44,598 bases of DNA from Desulfuromonas sp. (GCA_002869635.1 PKUF01000032.1:1-44598); one strand, 5' to 3'. Positions 28,936 to 39,832 are shown, counted from the first letter of the stretch. Translations and numbers: made by a program. Notes: generated from the letters alone by a model not told the origin.

Positions 28936-29826
28936 ATGGAAGAAAAAGTCTGCGAAAACGATGAGTTGCTGGCAGGGTACTATTTAGTCGCCTTTTTCGA
29001 CTTACTTGGCCAACAAAAAGAATTACGTGAAATAAAATCTTTACCAAATCCTGAAGATGATATAGCTGTCAAAATTTTTACAGATCGTGTTAAGCAAACG
29101 TACGGCGCAGTAAAAAACATGCGATCATACTTTAGAGATTTTTTCGATTCTTTTATCGAAAGCAATGCTGAAAAATATCAACTAGACCCAGCACAGCGCG
29201 CTATATTTGAACAGTGCAAAAGCAACAAAATAAAAATTCAGCAATTTTCCGACTGTATAGCCATTTTCTTACCCCTACGCGACGACATCAACAAACTACC
29301 AACGAGAGGTATTTTGGGCGTACTTGCTGCCGCAGCAACAACCAGTTTAAGATGCCTCGCACATGGGCATCCTATCAGAGGCGGCATCGACATCGGCGTA
29401 GCACTGGAAATCGACCAGGATGAAATATACGGCCCCGCCCTTTCAAGGGCTTATAACCTTGAAAATTCAGTGGCTCAATATCCTAGGGTTGTTATTGGCG
29501 AAGAGCTTTTTAAATACCTCAGGCTTCACGCCAACCAAGTAGAAACCGATTTCTTTTCGAAAATATCAAAAGAAACGGCAAAAAGTTGTCTTAGCCTTCT
29601 AGCCTTGGACGATGACGGCTACCCATTCATCGACTTCCTCGGAGAGGATTTCAAGAAATCAATGGAAGATTTTTTCAGATCTGGCGTAATTGATAGGGCA
29701 TACGATTTTGTTTTGTCTGAATCAAAAAAACATCAAGAGGAAAGGAATCCCAAACTAGCCTTCAAATACACTCTTTTGCGAAATTATTTTGAAGACAGAA
29801 TGGAAAATTGGACTAAAGAAGAATGA
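28936..29826 (+). CDS. Orphan protein with class III nucleotidyl-cyclase-like motifs
   Basis: AFFDLLGQ, QFSDCIAIF, HPIRGGIDIG, EIYGPALSRAYNLENSVAQYPRVVIG; visibly AT-rich against flanking genes. Confidence 0.5.
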   Translation: MEEKVCENDELLAGYYLVAFFDLLGQQKELREIKSLPNPEDDIAVKIFTDRVKQTYGAVKNMRSYFRDFFDSFIESNAEKYQLDPAQRAIFEQCKSNKIKIQQFSDCIAIFLPLRDDINKLPTRGILGVLAAAATTSLRCLAHGHPIRGGIDIGVALEIDQDEIYGPALSRAYNLENSVAQYPRVVIGEELFKYLRLHANQVETDFFSKISKETAKSCLSLLALDDDGYPFIDFLGEDFKKSMEDFFRSGVIDRAYDFVLSESKKHQEERNPKLAFKYTLLRNYFEDRMENWTKEE

Positions 29827-29948
29827 TTTTCCCAAGTCGTAGCTACCTCAAACAAATCCTTAAAAATCCCACCGAATAAAATCTTTGGGCGGGAATTTTA
29901 TCTCCTTACCAAATGATCTATGGCTTTAGCCAAAATGTGGTCCACCCG

Positions 29949-30404
29949 TCAAAAAAGCATCTTCCCACCCTCTATCGTCACCATCGCAACAAGACAATAA
30001 CGAACAAACTTCCCCACGGTCACCAGCAGCAGAAACCGGCCAAACCCGACCCGCAAAACGCCCCCCACCAGACAGAGCGGATCCCCCACAACCGGGAGCC
30101 AGGTAAAGAGCAGCGCCCACGATCCGTAACGAGAGAAAGTCGCCTCGGCGCGCTTGCGAGCGTTGTCGTCGATGCGTAAAACGCGCTGGGTGAGAAACGG
30201 ACCGCCCCAGAGCCCGATGCCGTAGGTGGTGAGGGCACCGAGGCTGTTGCCAAAGGTCGCGACGGTGACGACGCCTGAAGGGGCGAAGCCGTCAAGGAGC
30301 ATCGCGGCGAGAAGCCATTCAGAGCCGAGCGGCAGCAGGGTCGAGGCGAGAAAGCTGACGAGAAAGAGGGCGGGATAACCGTGAGTGGTCAGCAGCTCGT
30401 GCAT
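29949..30404 (-). CDS. YqaA-family (DedA/SNARE-associated-like) membrane protein
   Basis: MHELLTTHGYPALFLVSFLASTLLPLGSEWLLAAML..GNSLGALTTYGIG. Confidence 0.8.
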   Translation of the reverse strand: MHELLTTHGYPALFLVSFLASTLLPLGSEWLLAAMLLDGFAPSGVVTVATFGNSLGALTTYGIGLWGGPFLTQRVLRIDDNARKRAEATFSRYGSWALLFTWLPVVGDPLCLVGGVLRVGFGRFLLLVTVGKFVRYCLVAMVTIEGGKMLF

Positions 30405-30457
30405 GGTGTGACTCGGGCGAAAGGTGGTGTTGCCATGCGGCAACCTCCCTAGAGAAA

Positions 30458-30487
30458 AGGCTCCGGCAGATCACTGCCGGAGCCTTG
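30458..30487 (-). terminator. Intrinsic terminator after cysS
   Basis: AAGGCTCCGGCAG-atca-CTGCCGGAGCCTT, 13-bp stem; minus-strand T tract. Confidence 0.8.
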
Positions 30488-30516
30488 GTGTTTTGAGCTC
30501 GGGACGGGAAGCGGGG

Positions 30517-31998
30517 TTACTTCACCTTCCAGCTTGTCCCATCCTTCGAGTCGAGCAGCTCAATCCCCTTGGCGACGAGCTCATCACGAATCTCGTCGGC
30601 GCGGGCAAAGTTGCGATCTTTACGCGCCTGCTGCCGCTCGGCAATGAGCGCTTCGATCTCTTCCGGGGCGACACCGGTCTGGGCGAGACCTTCGCTCTGA
30701 CTGCGGGCGAGCCAAGCGGCCGGTTCGGTGACGAAGAGGCCGAGAACAGCGCCGAGGCGCAGCAGCTTGCTGCGACCATCCTTGAGCACCGCCAGCGACA
30801 GAGGGCACTCGTCGAAACGGTTCGCCGCCATGAGGCGGTTGAGGGTGCGCACCGCGTCAAAGAGGTGGCCGATGGCGAGCGCCGTGTTGAAGTCGTCGTC
30901 CATCGCTTCGACGAAGCGATCCTCGAGGGCCTCGACCTTGTCGAAGATCTCGCGCTCATCGTCGGTGAGGGTCGGACAGGGAACCTGCTGCGGCAGCGGG
31001 TTGCGGGCGAGAATCTCGTCGGCGTTCTTGAGCGCCTCGTAGAAGCGGGTCAGACCAGAGCGGGCATCCTCAAGGTTCTGGTCGGAGAAGTCGATGGGCG
31101 AGCGGTAATGGGCGGTGAGGATGAAAAAGCGCACCACCTCGGGATCGTAGGTTTTGAGAATGTCGCGGATGGTGAAGAAGTTGCCCAGCGACTTGCTCAT
31201 CTTCTCTTGATTGACGTTGACGAAGCCGTTGTGCAGCCAATACTTGACGAACGGCTGCCCCGACGCCCCTTCACTCTGGGCGATCTCGTTTTCGTGGTGG
31301 GGAAAGACCAAATCTTTACCGCCGCCATGGATATCGAAGGTCTCGCCGAGGTACTCCATGCTCATCGCCGAACACTCGATGTGCCAGCCGGGACGCCCCG
31401 GCCCCCAGGGCGATTCCCAGGAGGGCTCGCCCGGTTTGGCCGCCTTCCAGAGGGCGAAATCCATCGGGTTGCGCTTCTGCTCACCGGGGGCGATGCGGGC
31501 ACCGGCACGCATCTCATCGATGTTGCGCTTGGAGAGCTTGAGGTACGAGGGGAACTTCTCAACCGCGAAATAGACGTCACCGTCAGCCGGGTAGGCCATC
31601 CCCCGGGCGATCAGCTTTTCGACAATGGAGATGATATGGGGGATATGCTCCGTCGCTTTCGGCTGCATGGTCGGCAGATCGAGGCCGAGGGCCGCCATAT
31701 CCTCATCAAAAGCGCGGATGAACTCTTCGGCGAGGTCGCGACTGTCGATCCCTCGCTCGTTGGCGCGCTTGATGATCTTGTCGTCGACGTCGGTGTAGTT
31801 CCGCACGTAGTTGACGTCATAGCCGGAAAAGCGGAGATAGCGATAGACGATATCGAAGACGATGTTGGCGCGGGCGTGACCGATATGGCAGTAGTCATAG
31901 ACGGTGACGCCGCAGACGTACATGCCGACCTTGCCGGGGGTCAGGGGGACAAACGGCTCTTTGCGGCCATGCAGGGTGTTATAGAGGCGCAGTCTCAT
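30517..31998 (-). CDS. cysS: Cysteinyl-tRNA synthetase
   Basis: [61 protein letters not shown]. Confidence 0.97.
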   Translation of the reverse strand: MRLRLYNTLHGRKEPFVPLTPGKVGMYVCGVTVYDYCHIGHARANIVFDIVYRYLRFSGYDVNYVRNYTDVDDKIIKRANERGIDSRDLAEEFIRAFDEDMAALGLDLPTMQPKATEHIPHIISIVEKLIARGMAYPADGDVYFAVEKFPSYLKLSKRNIDEMRAGARIAPGEQKRNPMDFALWKAAKPGEPSWESPWGPGRPGWHIECSAMSMEYLGETFDIHGGGKDLVFPHHENEIAQSEGASGQPFVKYWLHNGFVNVNQEKMSKSLGNFFTIRDILKTYDPEVVRFFILTAHYRSPIDFSDQNLEDARSGLTRFYEALKNADEILARNPLPQQVPCPTLTDDEREIFDKVEALEDRFVEAMDDDFNTALAIGHLFDAVRTLNRLMAANRFDECPLSLAVLKDGRSKLLRLGAVLGLFVTEPAAWLARSQSEGLAQTGVAPEEIEALIAERQQARKDRNFARADEIRDELVAKGIELLDSKDGTSWKVK

Positions 31999-32113
31999 GA
32001 ACAGCGGGCTCCTTGATTGGTTCAGAGGGTGAAGAAGAGGGCTCCTTCGCGAAAGCACTCTTCATACCACAGAAGGGGGGACGGAGAAAAGTTTTTCCCG
32101 CTACACAAAGGGC

Positions 32114-32773
32114 TTAGCGCAGCTGACGGCGGATCTCTTCCCCTATCTGCTTCGCCTCAAGGCCACTCTCGGCAAGCAGGCTCCCCCAGCTGCGCCCCTG
32201 CCGTACCTTCTGCAAAAGGGCAAGCGGTTCCTCCCCCCGGCGGGTGGCCAGAAGAATGGCGAGGATCGTCTCGCGGTCGCCCGCCCCGCTTAACCGCAGC
32301 GTCGCGACACTCTCTGGCGAAATCGCCAGACGACGAATGAGAATGGCGTCAACCGCCGCGCTCGCAAGCGTGTCCGTCGCGGCACCACGCAGGGCAGCCG
32401 CGACAAAGGCGGCGGAGAGCTTTTCCGGGTCGGCCCCACGCAGCAGAGACGCCCAACTCGCCCCTTTGGTGCGGTGGGCGCTCAGTTCATCGGCCGTCTG
32501 GTCGCTGCCGGCGGCGAGAAACTGCAGCGCCCACAACTCTTCAGCGCTGCCACCCCCCATCAAGGTCTTGACCACCTCCCCCTTCTTGATCCCGAAGACG
32601 ACGGCATAGAGCGTGTTGCGCCCAGTGGCGAGGAGGTAGGGATCGACCGCGGCGGGGCGCGCCGGATCGAAGCTGCGATCCTGAAAGCAGTGGCAGGCGA
32701 TGGTCGGGACGGCCGCGACCGCGGCAGAGGGGAGGAGCAGAGCGAGGAGGAGCAGAACAAGAGTCGAGCGCAT
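32114..32773 (-). CDS. Secreted hypothetical protein
   Basis: Signal peptide MRSTLVLLLLALLLPSAAVAA; two imperfect ~90-aa halves ('GASWASLLRGADPEKLSAAFVAA' vs 'GRSWGSLLAESGLEAKQIGEEI'). Confidence 0.7.
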   Translation of the reverse strand: MRSTLVLLLLALLLPSAAVAAVPTIACHCFQDRSFDPARPAAVDPYLLATGRNTLYAVVFGIKKGEVVKTLMGGGSAEELWALQFLAAGSDQTADELSAHRTKGASWASLLRGADPEKLSAAFVAAALRGAATDTLASAAVDAILIRRLAISPESVATLRLSGAGDRETILAILLATRRGEEPLALLQKVRQGRSWGSLLAESGLEAKQIGEEIRRQLR

Positions 32774-32864
32774 AGGGGAATCTCCGCAGTCAGGAAAGAG
32801 ATGATAGCGTTGATTCTAATCGGTGGCGAAACGGCGCACCTTGACGCGGGTCAAAAGAGGCGAT

Positions 32865-33572
32865 CTAGAAGAGGCGCCCAAGCAGAGCGGGAATCGCCGC
32901 CTCAACCCGCAAAATGCGCTCGCCACAGGCGACCGGGGTCATCCCCATCGCCGTTAACAGCTCGACCTCGAAGGGGATGAATCCGCCCTCCGGGCCGATG
33001 GCGAGGGTGACATGCTCTTGCAGCGCCCGCGGGCAAAATTGGTCGGCGTAGGGATGGGCGACAAGGCCGCGGCTCTCGTGCAGCAGCGCCGGCAGCTCAT
33101 CCTCAACGAAGGGGCGAAAACGCTTACGCAGTTCAACCGTCGGCAGCACGGTATCGCGCCCTTGTTCAAGACCGAGGTGCAACGACTCGTCGATCCCCTC
33201 TGCGGTGAGGGCCGGGCTCTGCCAGTAGCTCTTCTCCACCCGATAGGCGTTGAAGAGGACGATCTTCTTCACTCCCATACTGGCGGCTGTGACGAAAACC
33301 CGGCGCAGCACCTTGGGGCGCGGCAACGCCAGCAGCAGGGTCAGCGGCAAGGGGGGCGGCGGGGCGCTCTCCCAGACAACCGTCATCGCCAGCCCCGCCT
33401 CATCGAGGTGAGTCACCTCACCACGGCCAATCTCACCATCGAGACGACCGACACAGAGCGACTGGCCGACCTCGGCCCGATGAACGTCACGCACATGCTT
33501 CAGCCGCCGTCCCCGCAGCACCACCTGATCGGGGGCGATAAAATCATCGGCCAGCAAGAGGATGAGGTTCAC
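32865..33572 (-). CDS. rsmE: 16S rRNA (uracil1498-N3)-methyltransferase
   Basis: 'HVTLAIGPEGGFIPFEVELLTAMGMTPVACGERILRVEAA'. Confidence 0.93.
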   Translation of the reverse strand: MNLILLLADDFIAPDQVVLRGRRLKHVRDVHRAEVGQSLCVGRLDGEIGRGEVTHLDEAGLAMTVVWESAPPPPLPLTLLLALPRPKVLRRVFVTAASMGVKKIVLFNAYRVEKSYWQSPALTAEGIDESLHLGLEQGRDTVLPTVELRKRFRPFVEDELPALLHESRGLVAHPYADQFCPRALQEHVTLAIGPEGGFIPFEVELLTAMGMTPVACGERILRVEAAIPALLGRLF

Positions 33573-35737
33573 CGCCGCCGCTCCCGGCGGAGAATGCGCC
33601 AGCAGTTGTGGATGCGGGGGTTACGGGCGAAGTCGGGCGGCAGGGTCGCGGCGCTGATCTCCTCGATATCCAGCTCGGGCAGGGCGTCGCGATCCATACG
33701 GAAGCGCCGGTGGTTGTTCGAGAAGATCAGTTCGCCGCCGGGGGCGAGGAGGCGGGCGGTGGCGCGTAGCAGCGGCACATGATCGCGCAGCACGTCGAAG
33801 CTGTCGTCCATACTCTTGGAGTTGGAAAAGGTCGGCGGGTCGAGGAAGATCAGGTCAAACGGCTCCTGCGCTTCGTCAATCCAGCTTCGGCAATCGGCCT
33901 GAATAAAGCGATGCCGCTGGTCGGAGAACCCGTTAAGGGCCATGTTGCGCCGAGCCCAGCCGAGATAGGTGCGCGAGAGGTCGACGGTGGTGGTACTGCG
34001 GGCACCGCCAAGGGCAGCATGAACCGTCGCCGCGCCGGTGTAGGCAAAGAGATTGAGAAAGCGCTTCCCCTTTGCCATCTCGCCCAGCATCAACCGGGTC
34101 GGGCGATGGTCGAGAAATAGCCCGGTGTCAAGGTAGTCGGTGAGATTGACCAACAGCCGCGCCCGCCCCTCCTGGACATCAAAGAACTCATCCTCACTGG
34201 CCAGTTTGTGGTACTGCGCCGCCCCCTTCTGGCGCTGGCGCACCTTGAGAAAGATCCGCTCTGCGGGGATTCCGAGGGTCGGCGCGAGCGCCGCCATCAC
34301 CTCGTCGAGGCGCTGTTTGGCTCGCCGCGCATCGACGGTCTCGGGCGGGGCGTACTCCTGCACATGCACGCGATCACCATAGAGATCGATGGCGACGGCA
34401 TATTCCGGCATATCGGCATCGTAGAGGCGGTAGCAGCTGACCCCGTCCTTACGCGCCCAGCGACCAAGGCTCTTGAGATTTTTGCGCAGGCGGTTGGCGA
34501 ACATCTGCGCCCCCTCACTCAGCGGGGTATCGGCCTCGGGTGTCCGGTTCTGACGGGCGGTCGCTCCGACAACCCGTTCAGGGTCGACATCAAAATGGAA
34601 GAGACGGCAGGGGATCGGACCGCTGTGAAAGCTGTGATAGCGGTGGGCGCGCAGCCCCATGTCGCGGGCGAGATCGGGGTTGCCGGTAAAGAGCGCCGCC
34701 TTCCACCCCTGAAAGTCACGCCGCAGCGCGCCGCCAAGGGCGGCATAGAGATGGCGCAGCTCACGCACATCGCCGAGACGCTCACCGTAGGGGGGGTTGA
34801 CCACCAGCAGACCCGGCGCCTTGGAATTCACCGGCTCAAGGCGAGCGAGCTCGCGCCGCTCGAGATGGATGATCGTGCTCAGGCCGGCCCGCTCGACACA
34901 CTCGCGCGCCACCCGAATCACCGCCGGATCGGCATCGTAGCCGTAGAAAGAGGGGAGACTCTCTTTGCCAGCCTCCCAACGCGCTGTCGCCTCTTGCCGC
35001 AGCCGCTCCCAGAGCGCGGCGTCGTGCCCGCGCCACTGCTCAACCCCGAAGCGCTCGCGCCGTGCCCCCGGCGGCATTTTGCCGGCGAGCAGCGCCCCCT
35101 CGATGAGGAGGGTTCCAGTGCCGCACATCGGATCGAGCAGGGGGCCGCCGGCAGCGGCGATCTCGGGCCAGCCGGCCCGCAGCAGGATGGCAGCGGCGAG
35201 GCTCTCTTTGAGCGGCGCCGTCCCCCCCGGCACCCGGTAGCCGCGGCGGTGCAGGCTCTCGCCCGAGAGGTCGAGGCTGATCGTCGCCTCATCCTTGGCG
35301 AGATAGAGGTGGATGCGCAGGTCGGGATGTTCGGTATCGACCGAGGGACGCTCACCACAGGCGTCACGTAGCTGATCGACGATGGCATCCTTCACCTTAA
35401 GGGCGGCAAACCCCGAGTGGCGCAGCTTCGAGCGGTTGACCACCGCATCGACCGCCAGACTCCCCGTCGGCAAGAGGTGCTCCTGCCAGCGGATCGTCTG
35501 CACCCCGGCGTAGAGCGCCTCGGGATCCGGCGCAGCAAAGGTCGCCAGCGGCAAGAGGAGGCGGCTCGCCAGATGCGATTCGAGGAGCACCCGGTAGGCA
35601 AAAGCGAGGGAGCCCTCGGCATAGACCCCGGCGCGGCTCTCTTTGACCGCGCTGGCACCGAGTTGACGCAGCTCATCGAGCAACAGCCCCTCAAAACCGA
35701 CGGCGGCACTGACGAAGTAGGTGGTTTCAGACGACAT
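33569..35737 (-). CDS. rlmKL: Bifunctional 23S rRNA (guanine-2445-N2)/(guanine-2069-N7)-methyltransferase
   Basis: N-terminal THUMP region, 'LLDPMCGTGTLLIEGAL', 'LLVVNPPYGERLG', and C-terminal 'FDLIFLDPPTFSNSKSM'. Confidence 0.95.
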   Translation of the reverse strand: MSSETTYFVSAAVGFEGLLLDELRQLGASAVKESRAGVYAEGSLAFAYRVLLESHLASRLLLPLATFAAPDPEALYAGVQTIRWQEHLLPTGSLAVDAVVNRSKLRHSGFAALKVKDAIVDQLRDACGERPSVDTEHPDLRIHLYLAKDEATISLDLSGESLHRRGYRVPGGTAPLKESLAAAILLRAGWPEIAAAGGPLLDPMCGTGTLLIEGALLAGKMPPGARRERFGVEQWRGHDAALWERLRQEATARWEAGKESLPSFYGYDADPAVIRVARECVERAGLSTIIHLERRELARLEPVNSKAPGLLVVNPPYGERLGDVRELRHLYAALGGALRRDFQGWKAALFTGNPDLARDMGLRAHRYHSFHSGPIPCRLFHFDVDPERVVGATARQNRTPEADTPLSEGAQMFANRLRKNLKSLGRWARKDGVSCYRLYDADMPEYAVAIDLYGDRVHVQEYAPPETVDARRAKQRLDEVMAALAPTLGIPAERIFLKVRQRQKGAAQYHKLASEDEFFDVQEGRARLLVNLTDYLDTGLFLDHRPTRLMLGEMAKGKRFLNLFAYTGAATVHAALGGARSTTTVDLSRTYLGWARRNMALNGFSDQRHRFIQADCRSWIDEAQEPFDLIFLDPPTFSNSKSMDDSFDVLRDHVPLLRATARLLAPGGELIFSNNHRRFRMDRDALPELDIEEISAATLPPDFARNPRIHNCWRILRRERRR

Positions 35738-35757
35738 GAAGCGAACTCTCCTTGAAA

Positions 35758-36615
35758 CTATCCGTTCAACCGCCAGAGGGCGGCGCGAATCTCATCGACA
35801 CAGGTATAGGGGATGCGCAGGTTGCCGTAACCGCGGCCGATCTCGAGATTGGGCTGGGTGCCGTGAAAATCGGAGCCGCCGGTGACGATCAGCCCCTTGC
35901 GGCGGGCGAGGGTGATCCAGTTGTCGATCTCATCGTTGCTGCCGCCACTGTTCCACGCTTCGATCCCGTCAAGCCCCATCGGCAGGAACTCTTCGACAAT
36001 CGCCTCAAGGCGGCGCAGGTTGCGGGTGATGAAGGGGGGATGAGCAAGGACCGCCACCCCACCGGCAGCGTGAAGCAGTTCGATCGCCTTGTCGATGGCA
36101 AAGTCGCGCTTCGGCACATTGCAGGGGACGAGATAGCGGTTGAACGCCTCGTCCATACTCTCGGCGTACCCCGCCTCGACCAGCGCCATGCCGATATGCG
36201 GCCGCCCCATGGTCCCCTGCGCCCGCTCCTGAACCGCTGCGGACTCAAGGGGGGCTTTCCCATGTTCCTGCAACAGATCGTTGACCCGCTCAAGAATCTG
36301 GCCGTTGCGCCCCATACGATAACGGCGACATTCATCAAGTTCAGCGCAGAGTCCGGGATGTTGCGGATCAAAGCCGTAGCCGAGCAGATGAATCTCGCGC
36401 AGATCGTTCCAAACCACCGACAGTTCGACCCCACTAAGCACCTCGATGCCGAGACGTTGACCGGCCTGTTGCGCTTCAGCAATACCGTCAAGGGCATCGT
36501 GGTCAGCCAGCGCTGCCGCCGCCAGCCCCACCTCGGCCGCCATAGCGATCACCTCGGCCGGGGCGTAAGCGCCGTCCGAGCAGGTGCTGTGCAGATGCAG
36601 GTCGATCCAAGCCAT
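35758..36615 (-). CDS. PHP-domain phosphoesterase
   Basis: [44 protein letters not shown]. Confidence 0.9.
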   Translation of the reverse strand: MAWIDLHLHSTCSDGAYAPAEVIAMAAEVGLAAAALADHDALDGIAEAQQAGQRLGIEVLSGVELSVVWNDLREIHLLGYGFDPQHPGLCAELDECRRYRMGRNGQILERVNDLLQEHGKAPLESAAVQERAQGTMGRPHIGMALVEAGYAESMDEAFNRYLVPCNVPKRDFAIDKAIELLHAAGGVAVLAHPPFITRNLRRLEAIVEEFLPMGLDGIEAWNSGGSNDEIDNWITLARRKGLIVTGGSDFHGTQPNLEIGRGYGNLRIPYTCVDEIRAALWRLNG

Positions 36616-36788
36616 CGTATCTCCAAAATCTCGCTTTGACAGTCGGGACGAAAGCGGTATGGTTGGTAGAAAGTGTCCTGCTAAAAACCCGATCCAAGGC
36701 GCAAAGTCAAGGGAAAAGCGTTCGCAGGAGTATAACACGAAATAGGCATGGGCCGACAGAATCGGCCACGAGGGGAAAGGAGCCCATC

Positions 36789-37409
36789 ATGGCAACACGC
36801 GTTCAAATCGTCTTTTACAGTATGTACGGCCACATCTACGATCTCGCCGAATCGATCGCCGCAGGAGTCCGTGAGGTTCCGGGCTGCGAAGCGACCCTGT
36901 TGCAGGTGCCCGAACTGGTGCCCCCGGAGGTTCTCGAACAGTTCGGCGCCACCGAAGCACGGGCCCGCTTTTCCCACATCCCTCTCGCCTCGGTGGAGGG
37001 GCTGGCCGAAGCCGACGCCATTATTTTCGGCACCCCGACCCGCTTTGGCAACATGAGCGCCCAGATGCGCAACTTCCTCGACCAGACCGGTGGGCTCTGG
37101 ATGAAGGGAGCACTCATCGGCAAGGTCGGCAGCGCCTTTGCCTCCACCGCCAGCCAGCATGGCGGGCAGGAGACGACGTTGACCTCCTTCCACACCACCC
37201 TACTGCACCATGGCATGGTCGTCGTCGGCGTCCCCTACTCGGAACCGGCTCTGCTCACCATGGATGAGGTCAGCGGCGGCACCCCCTACGGCGCCACCAC
37301 TCTCGCCGGCGGCGACGGCTCCCGCCAGGTCAGCGAAAACGAAAAGGTGATCGCCCGCTTCCAGGGCCGGCATGTCGCCGAGATCGCGACCCGCCTCAAA
37401 CAGGGATAG
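36789..37409 (+). CDS. wrbA: NAD(P)H:quinone oxidoreductase, WrbA-type flavodoxin
   Basis: [78 protein letters not shown]. Confidence 0.95.
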   Translation: MATRVQIVFYSMYGHIYDLAESIAAGVREVPGCEATLLQVPELVPPEVLEQFGATEARARFSHIPLASVEGLAEADAIIFGTPTRFGNMSAQMRNFLDQTGGLWMKGALIGKVGSAFASTASQHGGQETTLTSFHTTLLHHGMVVVGVPYSEPALLTMDEVSGGTPYGATTLAGGDGSRQVSENEKVIARFQGRHVAEIATRLKQG

Positions 37410-37426
37410 TTTTCCTACCTATCACC

Positions 37427-37466
37427 AAAAAGAGCGGAGTCGGCATGGCCGACTCCGCTCTTTTTT
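37427..37466. terminator. Intrinsic terminator after wrbA (bidirectional)
   Basis: AAAAAGAGCGGAGTCGGCATGGCCGACTCCGCTCTTTTTT. Confidence 0.9.
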
Positions 37467-37489
37467 ATCCGTTCATACAAAACTCTGCC

Positions 37490-37873
37490 TCAGACAACCA
37501 AATGCTTTTTCTTCCGCCCCAAGGTGAAGGGATGCGCCTGACGACTGATGATGAAGTCGACGATGATCTTCATCCAAAGGGTGATCCCGGCGATCTCGAT
37601 CCAACGATCAAAGGTGTAGAACCCCAAAGGGATAGTGACCGCTAGCCAGACCGCCACTCCCCCACCGATCAGATTGGTTAATCCGGTAAAGGGTGCATAG
37701 CGTCCGGGATTGGCGGGGGCCTCCCCTTTTTTCAAAGCGACCTCGGCATAATCCTTCTTGATAAAGATCCGCCAGGATCGCCGCAACCAAAAAAAGGAGA
37801 CGGGAAAGAGCGCCAGATAGAGAACCCAAGTCAAAACAAAACGAGCAAGATCATGATTCATAGACATCTCCAT
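37490..37873 (-). CDS. Hypothetical integral membrane protein
   Basis: 128-codon ORF with three hydrophobic segments. Confidence 0.6.
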   Translation of the reverse strand: MEMSMNHDLARFVLTWVLYLALFPVSFFWLRRSWRIFIKKDYAEVALKKGEAPANPGRYAPFTGLTNLIGGGVAVWLAVTIPLGFYTFDRWIEIAGITLWMKIIVDFIISRQAHPFTLGRKKKHLVV

Positions 37874-37947
37874 CGTCGGGTCAGGGGAAGATCAAGCGTA
37901 TCACACTGAACATCTCAATTTTTGCCCCCACATATGGCGGGAGAAAG

Positions 37948-37974
37948 AGCCCCGCCAGATCCTCTGGCGGGGCT
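37948..37974 (-). terminator. Intrinsic terminator after symporter gene
   Basis: AGCCCCGCCAG-atcct-CTGGCGGGGCT. Confidence 0.7.
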
Positions 37975-38014
37975 GATCAACATACCCTCACTTCACGTGA
38001 GACCGTTGCAAGAT

Positions 38015-39817
38015 TTAATGCGAACCATCAACAGCTTTCGAGCCGCGGGGGATACGAACTTGCTCGACCATGTCGGCAATATCGCTCGGGACCGGAGTCG
38101 TCATGTTCTTCACCGCAAAGGCGACGGCGAAGTTGACGATGGCCCCGATGGTCCCGAAGGCGTTCGGCTCGATGCCGAAGAAGAAGTTTGCCTCTCCACC
38201 GAAGAGACCGAGGAACTCCGTCCCCTTGATGAAGAACAGACCTTTATGAGCGAAGACATAGAGCATGGTGACCCCGATACCGGCAAGCATACCAGCCATA
38301 GCACCCTGCTTGTTCATGGTCTTGCTAAAGATCCCCATCATCAGCGCCGGGAAGATTGAGCTGGCAGCGAGACCAAAGGCAATGGCCACGGTACCGGCAG
38401 CAAAGTCTGGCGGATGAAGGCCGAGAATACCGGCGACGACAATGGCGCACGCCATGGCAATCTTACCGGCCATCAGCTCACCCTTTTCCGAGAGGTCAGG
38501 CATGAACTTCTCTTTGAGCAGGTCGTGGGAGATCGCTGAGGAAATCGCGAGGAGCAAACCGGCGGCGGTGGAGAGCGCGGCGGCAAGACCACCGGCGGCG
38601 ACCAGCGCGATAACCCAGTTGGGCAGCATGGCGATCTCAGGATTGGCGAGAACCATGATGTCCTTGTTAACGGTCAGCTCGTTCCCTTTCCAGCCAGCCG
38701 CTTCAAACTTGGGATCACTGCTCTTGTCATTGTAGTACTGGATGCGGCCGTCGCCGTTTTTGTCTTCGAACTTGAGCAGACCGGTGACTTCCCAGCGCTT
38801 CATCCACGCCGGCCGCTCGTCATAAACAATCTGGGAGCCAGAAGCCGTAATGTCCGTCAGCGTCCCTGAAACGATACCGGGGTTGACAGTCTTCAGAAGG
38901 TTCATCTGTGCCATCGCCGCCACGGCCGGAGCTGTCGTGTAGAGAAGGGCGATAAAGACGAGAGCCCAACCGGCAGATGAACGGGCGTCTTTAACCTTGG
39001 GAACCGTGAAGAAGCGGACGATAACGTGCGGCAGACCGGCCGTTCCCAACATCAGGGAGACCGTATAAACAAAGGTATTGAGCATGCTGCCACGCCAGTG
39101 CGTCGTGTACTGGGCGAAGCCGAGATCGGTCACGATCTGGTCGAGTTTGTCAAGCAAGGCGATGTTGGAACCGACCATGTCGGAGCCGAGCCCAAGCTGG
39201 GGGATCGGATTCCCGGTGAGATGCAGCGAGATAAAAACTGCAGGGACGGTGTAAGCGAGGATCAGGACGCAGTACTGGGCGACCTGGGTGTAGGTGATCC
39301 CTTTCATGCCGCCGAAGACCGCGTACATGAAGACGATCCCCATCCCGATATAGATCCCGGTAGCGTTGGAGACGCCGAGGAAGCGGGAGAAGGCAACCCC
39401 GACACCAGTCATCTGGCCGATGATATAGGTGGTTGACGCGATCAACAGACAGATAACCGCGACCGTACTCGCCCCCTTGGAATAGTACCGAGAACCGAAA
39501 AATTGAGGGACGGTAAACTTGCCGAACTTACGCAAATAGGGCGCAAGCAACATGGCGAGAAGAACGTAGCCACCGGTCCAGCCCATCAAGAAGAGACATC
39601 CCCCGTAACCGAAGGCGGCTATCAGGCCGGCCATGGAGATGAAGGAGGCTGCGGACATCCAGTCGGCGCCGGTCGCCATCCCGTTCAGAACGGGGTGGAC
39701 TCCACCGCCAGCAACGTAAAACTCCTTGGTACTCCCCGCACGGGCCCATATGGCAATACCGATATAGAGCGCGAAGGTGATACCGACGATGATGTATGTC
39801 GTTGTTTGAAGCTCCAT
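38015..39817 (-). CDS. Sodium:solute symporter (acetate/ActP-like, VC_2705 subfamily)
   Basis: 'GIAIWARAGSTKEFYVAGGGVHPVLNGMATGADWMSAASFISMAGLIAAFGYGG', SSS family. Confidence 0.9.
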   Translation of the reverse strand: MELQTTTYIIVGITFALYIGIAIWARAGSTKEFYVAGGGVHPVLNGMATGADWMSAASFISMAGLIAAFGYGGCLFLMGWTGGYVLLAMLLAPYLRKFGKFTVPQFFGSRYYSKGASTVAVICLLIASTTYIIGQMTGVGVAFSRFLGVSNATGIYIGMGIVFMYAVFGGMKGITYTQVAQYCVLILAYTVPAVFISLHLTGNPIPQLGLGSDMVGSNIALLDKLDQIVTDLGFAQYTTHWRGSMLNTFVYTVSLMLGTAGLPHVIVRFFTVPKVKDARSSAGWALVFIALLYTTAPAVAAMAQMNLLKTVNPGIVSGTLTDITASGSQIVYDERPAWMKRWEVTGLLKFEDKNGDGRIQYYNDKSSDPKFEAAGWKGNELTVNKDIMVLANPEIAMLPNWVIALVAAGGLAAALSTAAGLLLAISSAISHDLLKEKFMPDLSEKGELMAGKIAMACAIVVAGILGLHPPDFAAGTVAIAFGLAASSIFPALMMGIFSKTMNKQGAMAGMLAGIGVTMLYVFAHKGLFFIKGTEFLGLFGGEANFFFGIEPNAFGTIGAIVNFAVAFAVKNMTTPVPSDIADMVEQVRIPRGSKAVDGSH

Positions 39818-39832
39818 GGTATCCTCTCCTCC

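Noticed and set aside
28936-29826. Calling the orphan ORF a complete Pycsar or CBASS system
   Set aside because: No effector gene (TM, TIR or other) is adjacent: upstream is a GFA-family gene and downstream a YqaA-like gene on the opposite strand. Only cyclase-like motifs can be supported.
30424-32016. 530-aa plus-strand ORF
   Set aside because: Antisense shadow of cysS, which has unmistakable synthetase motifs.
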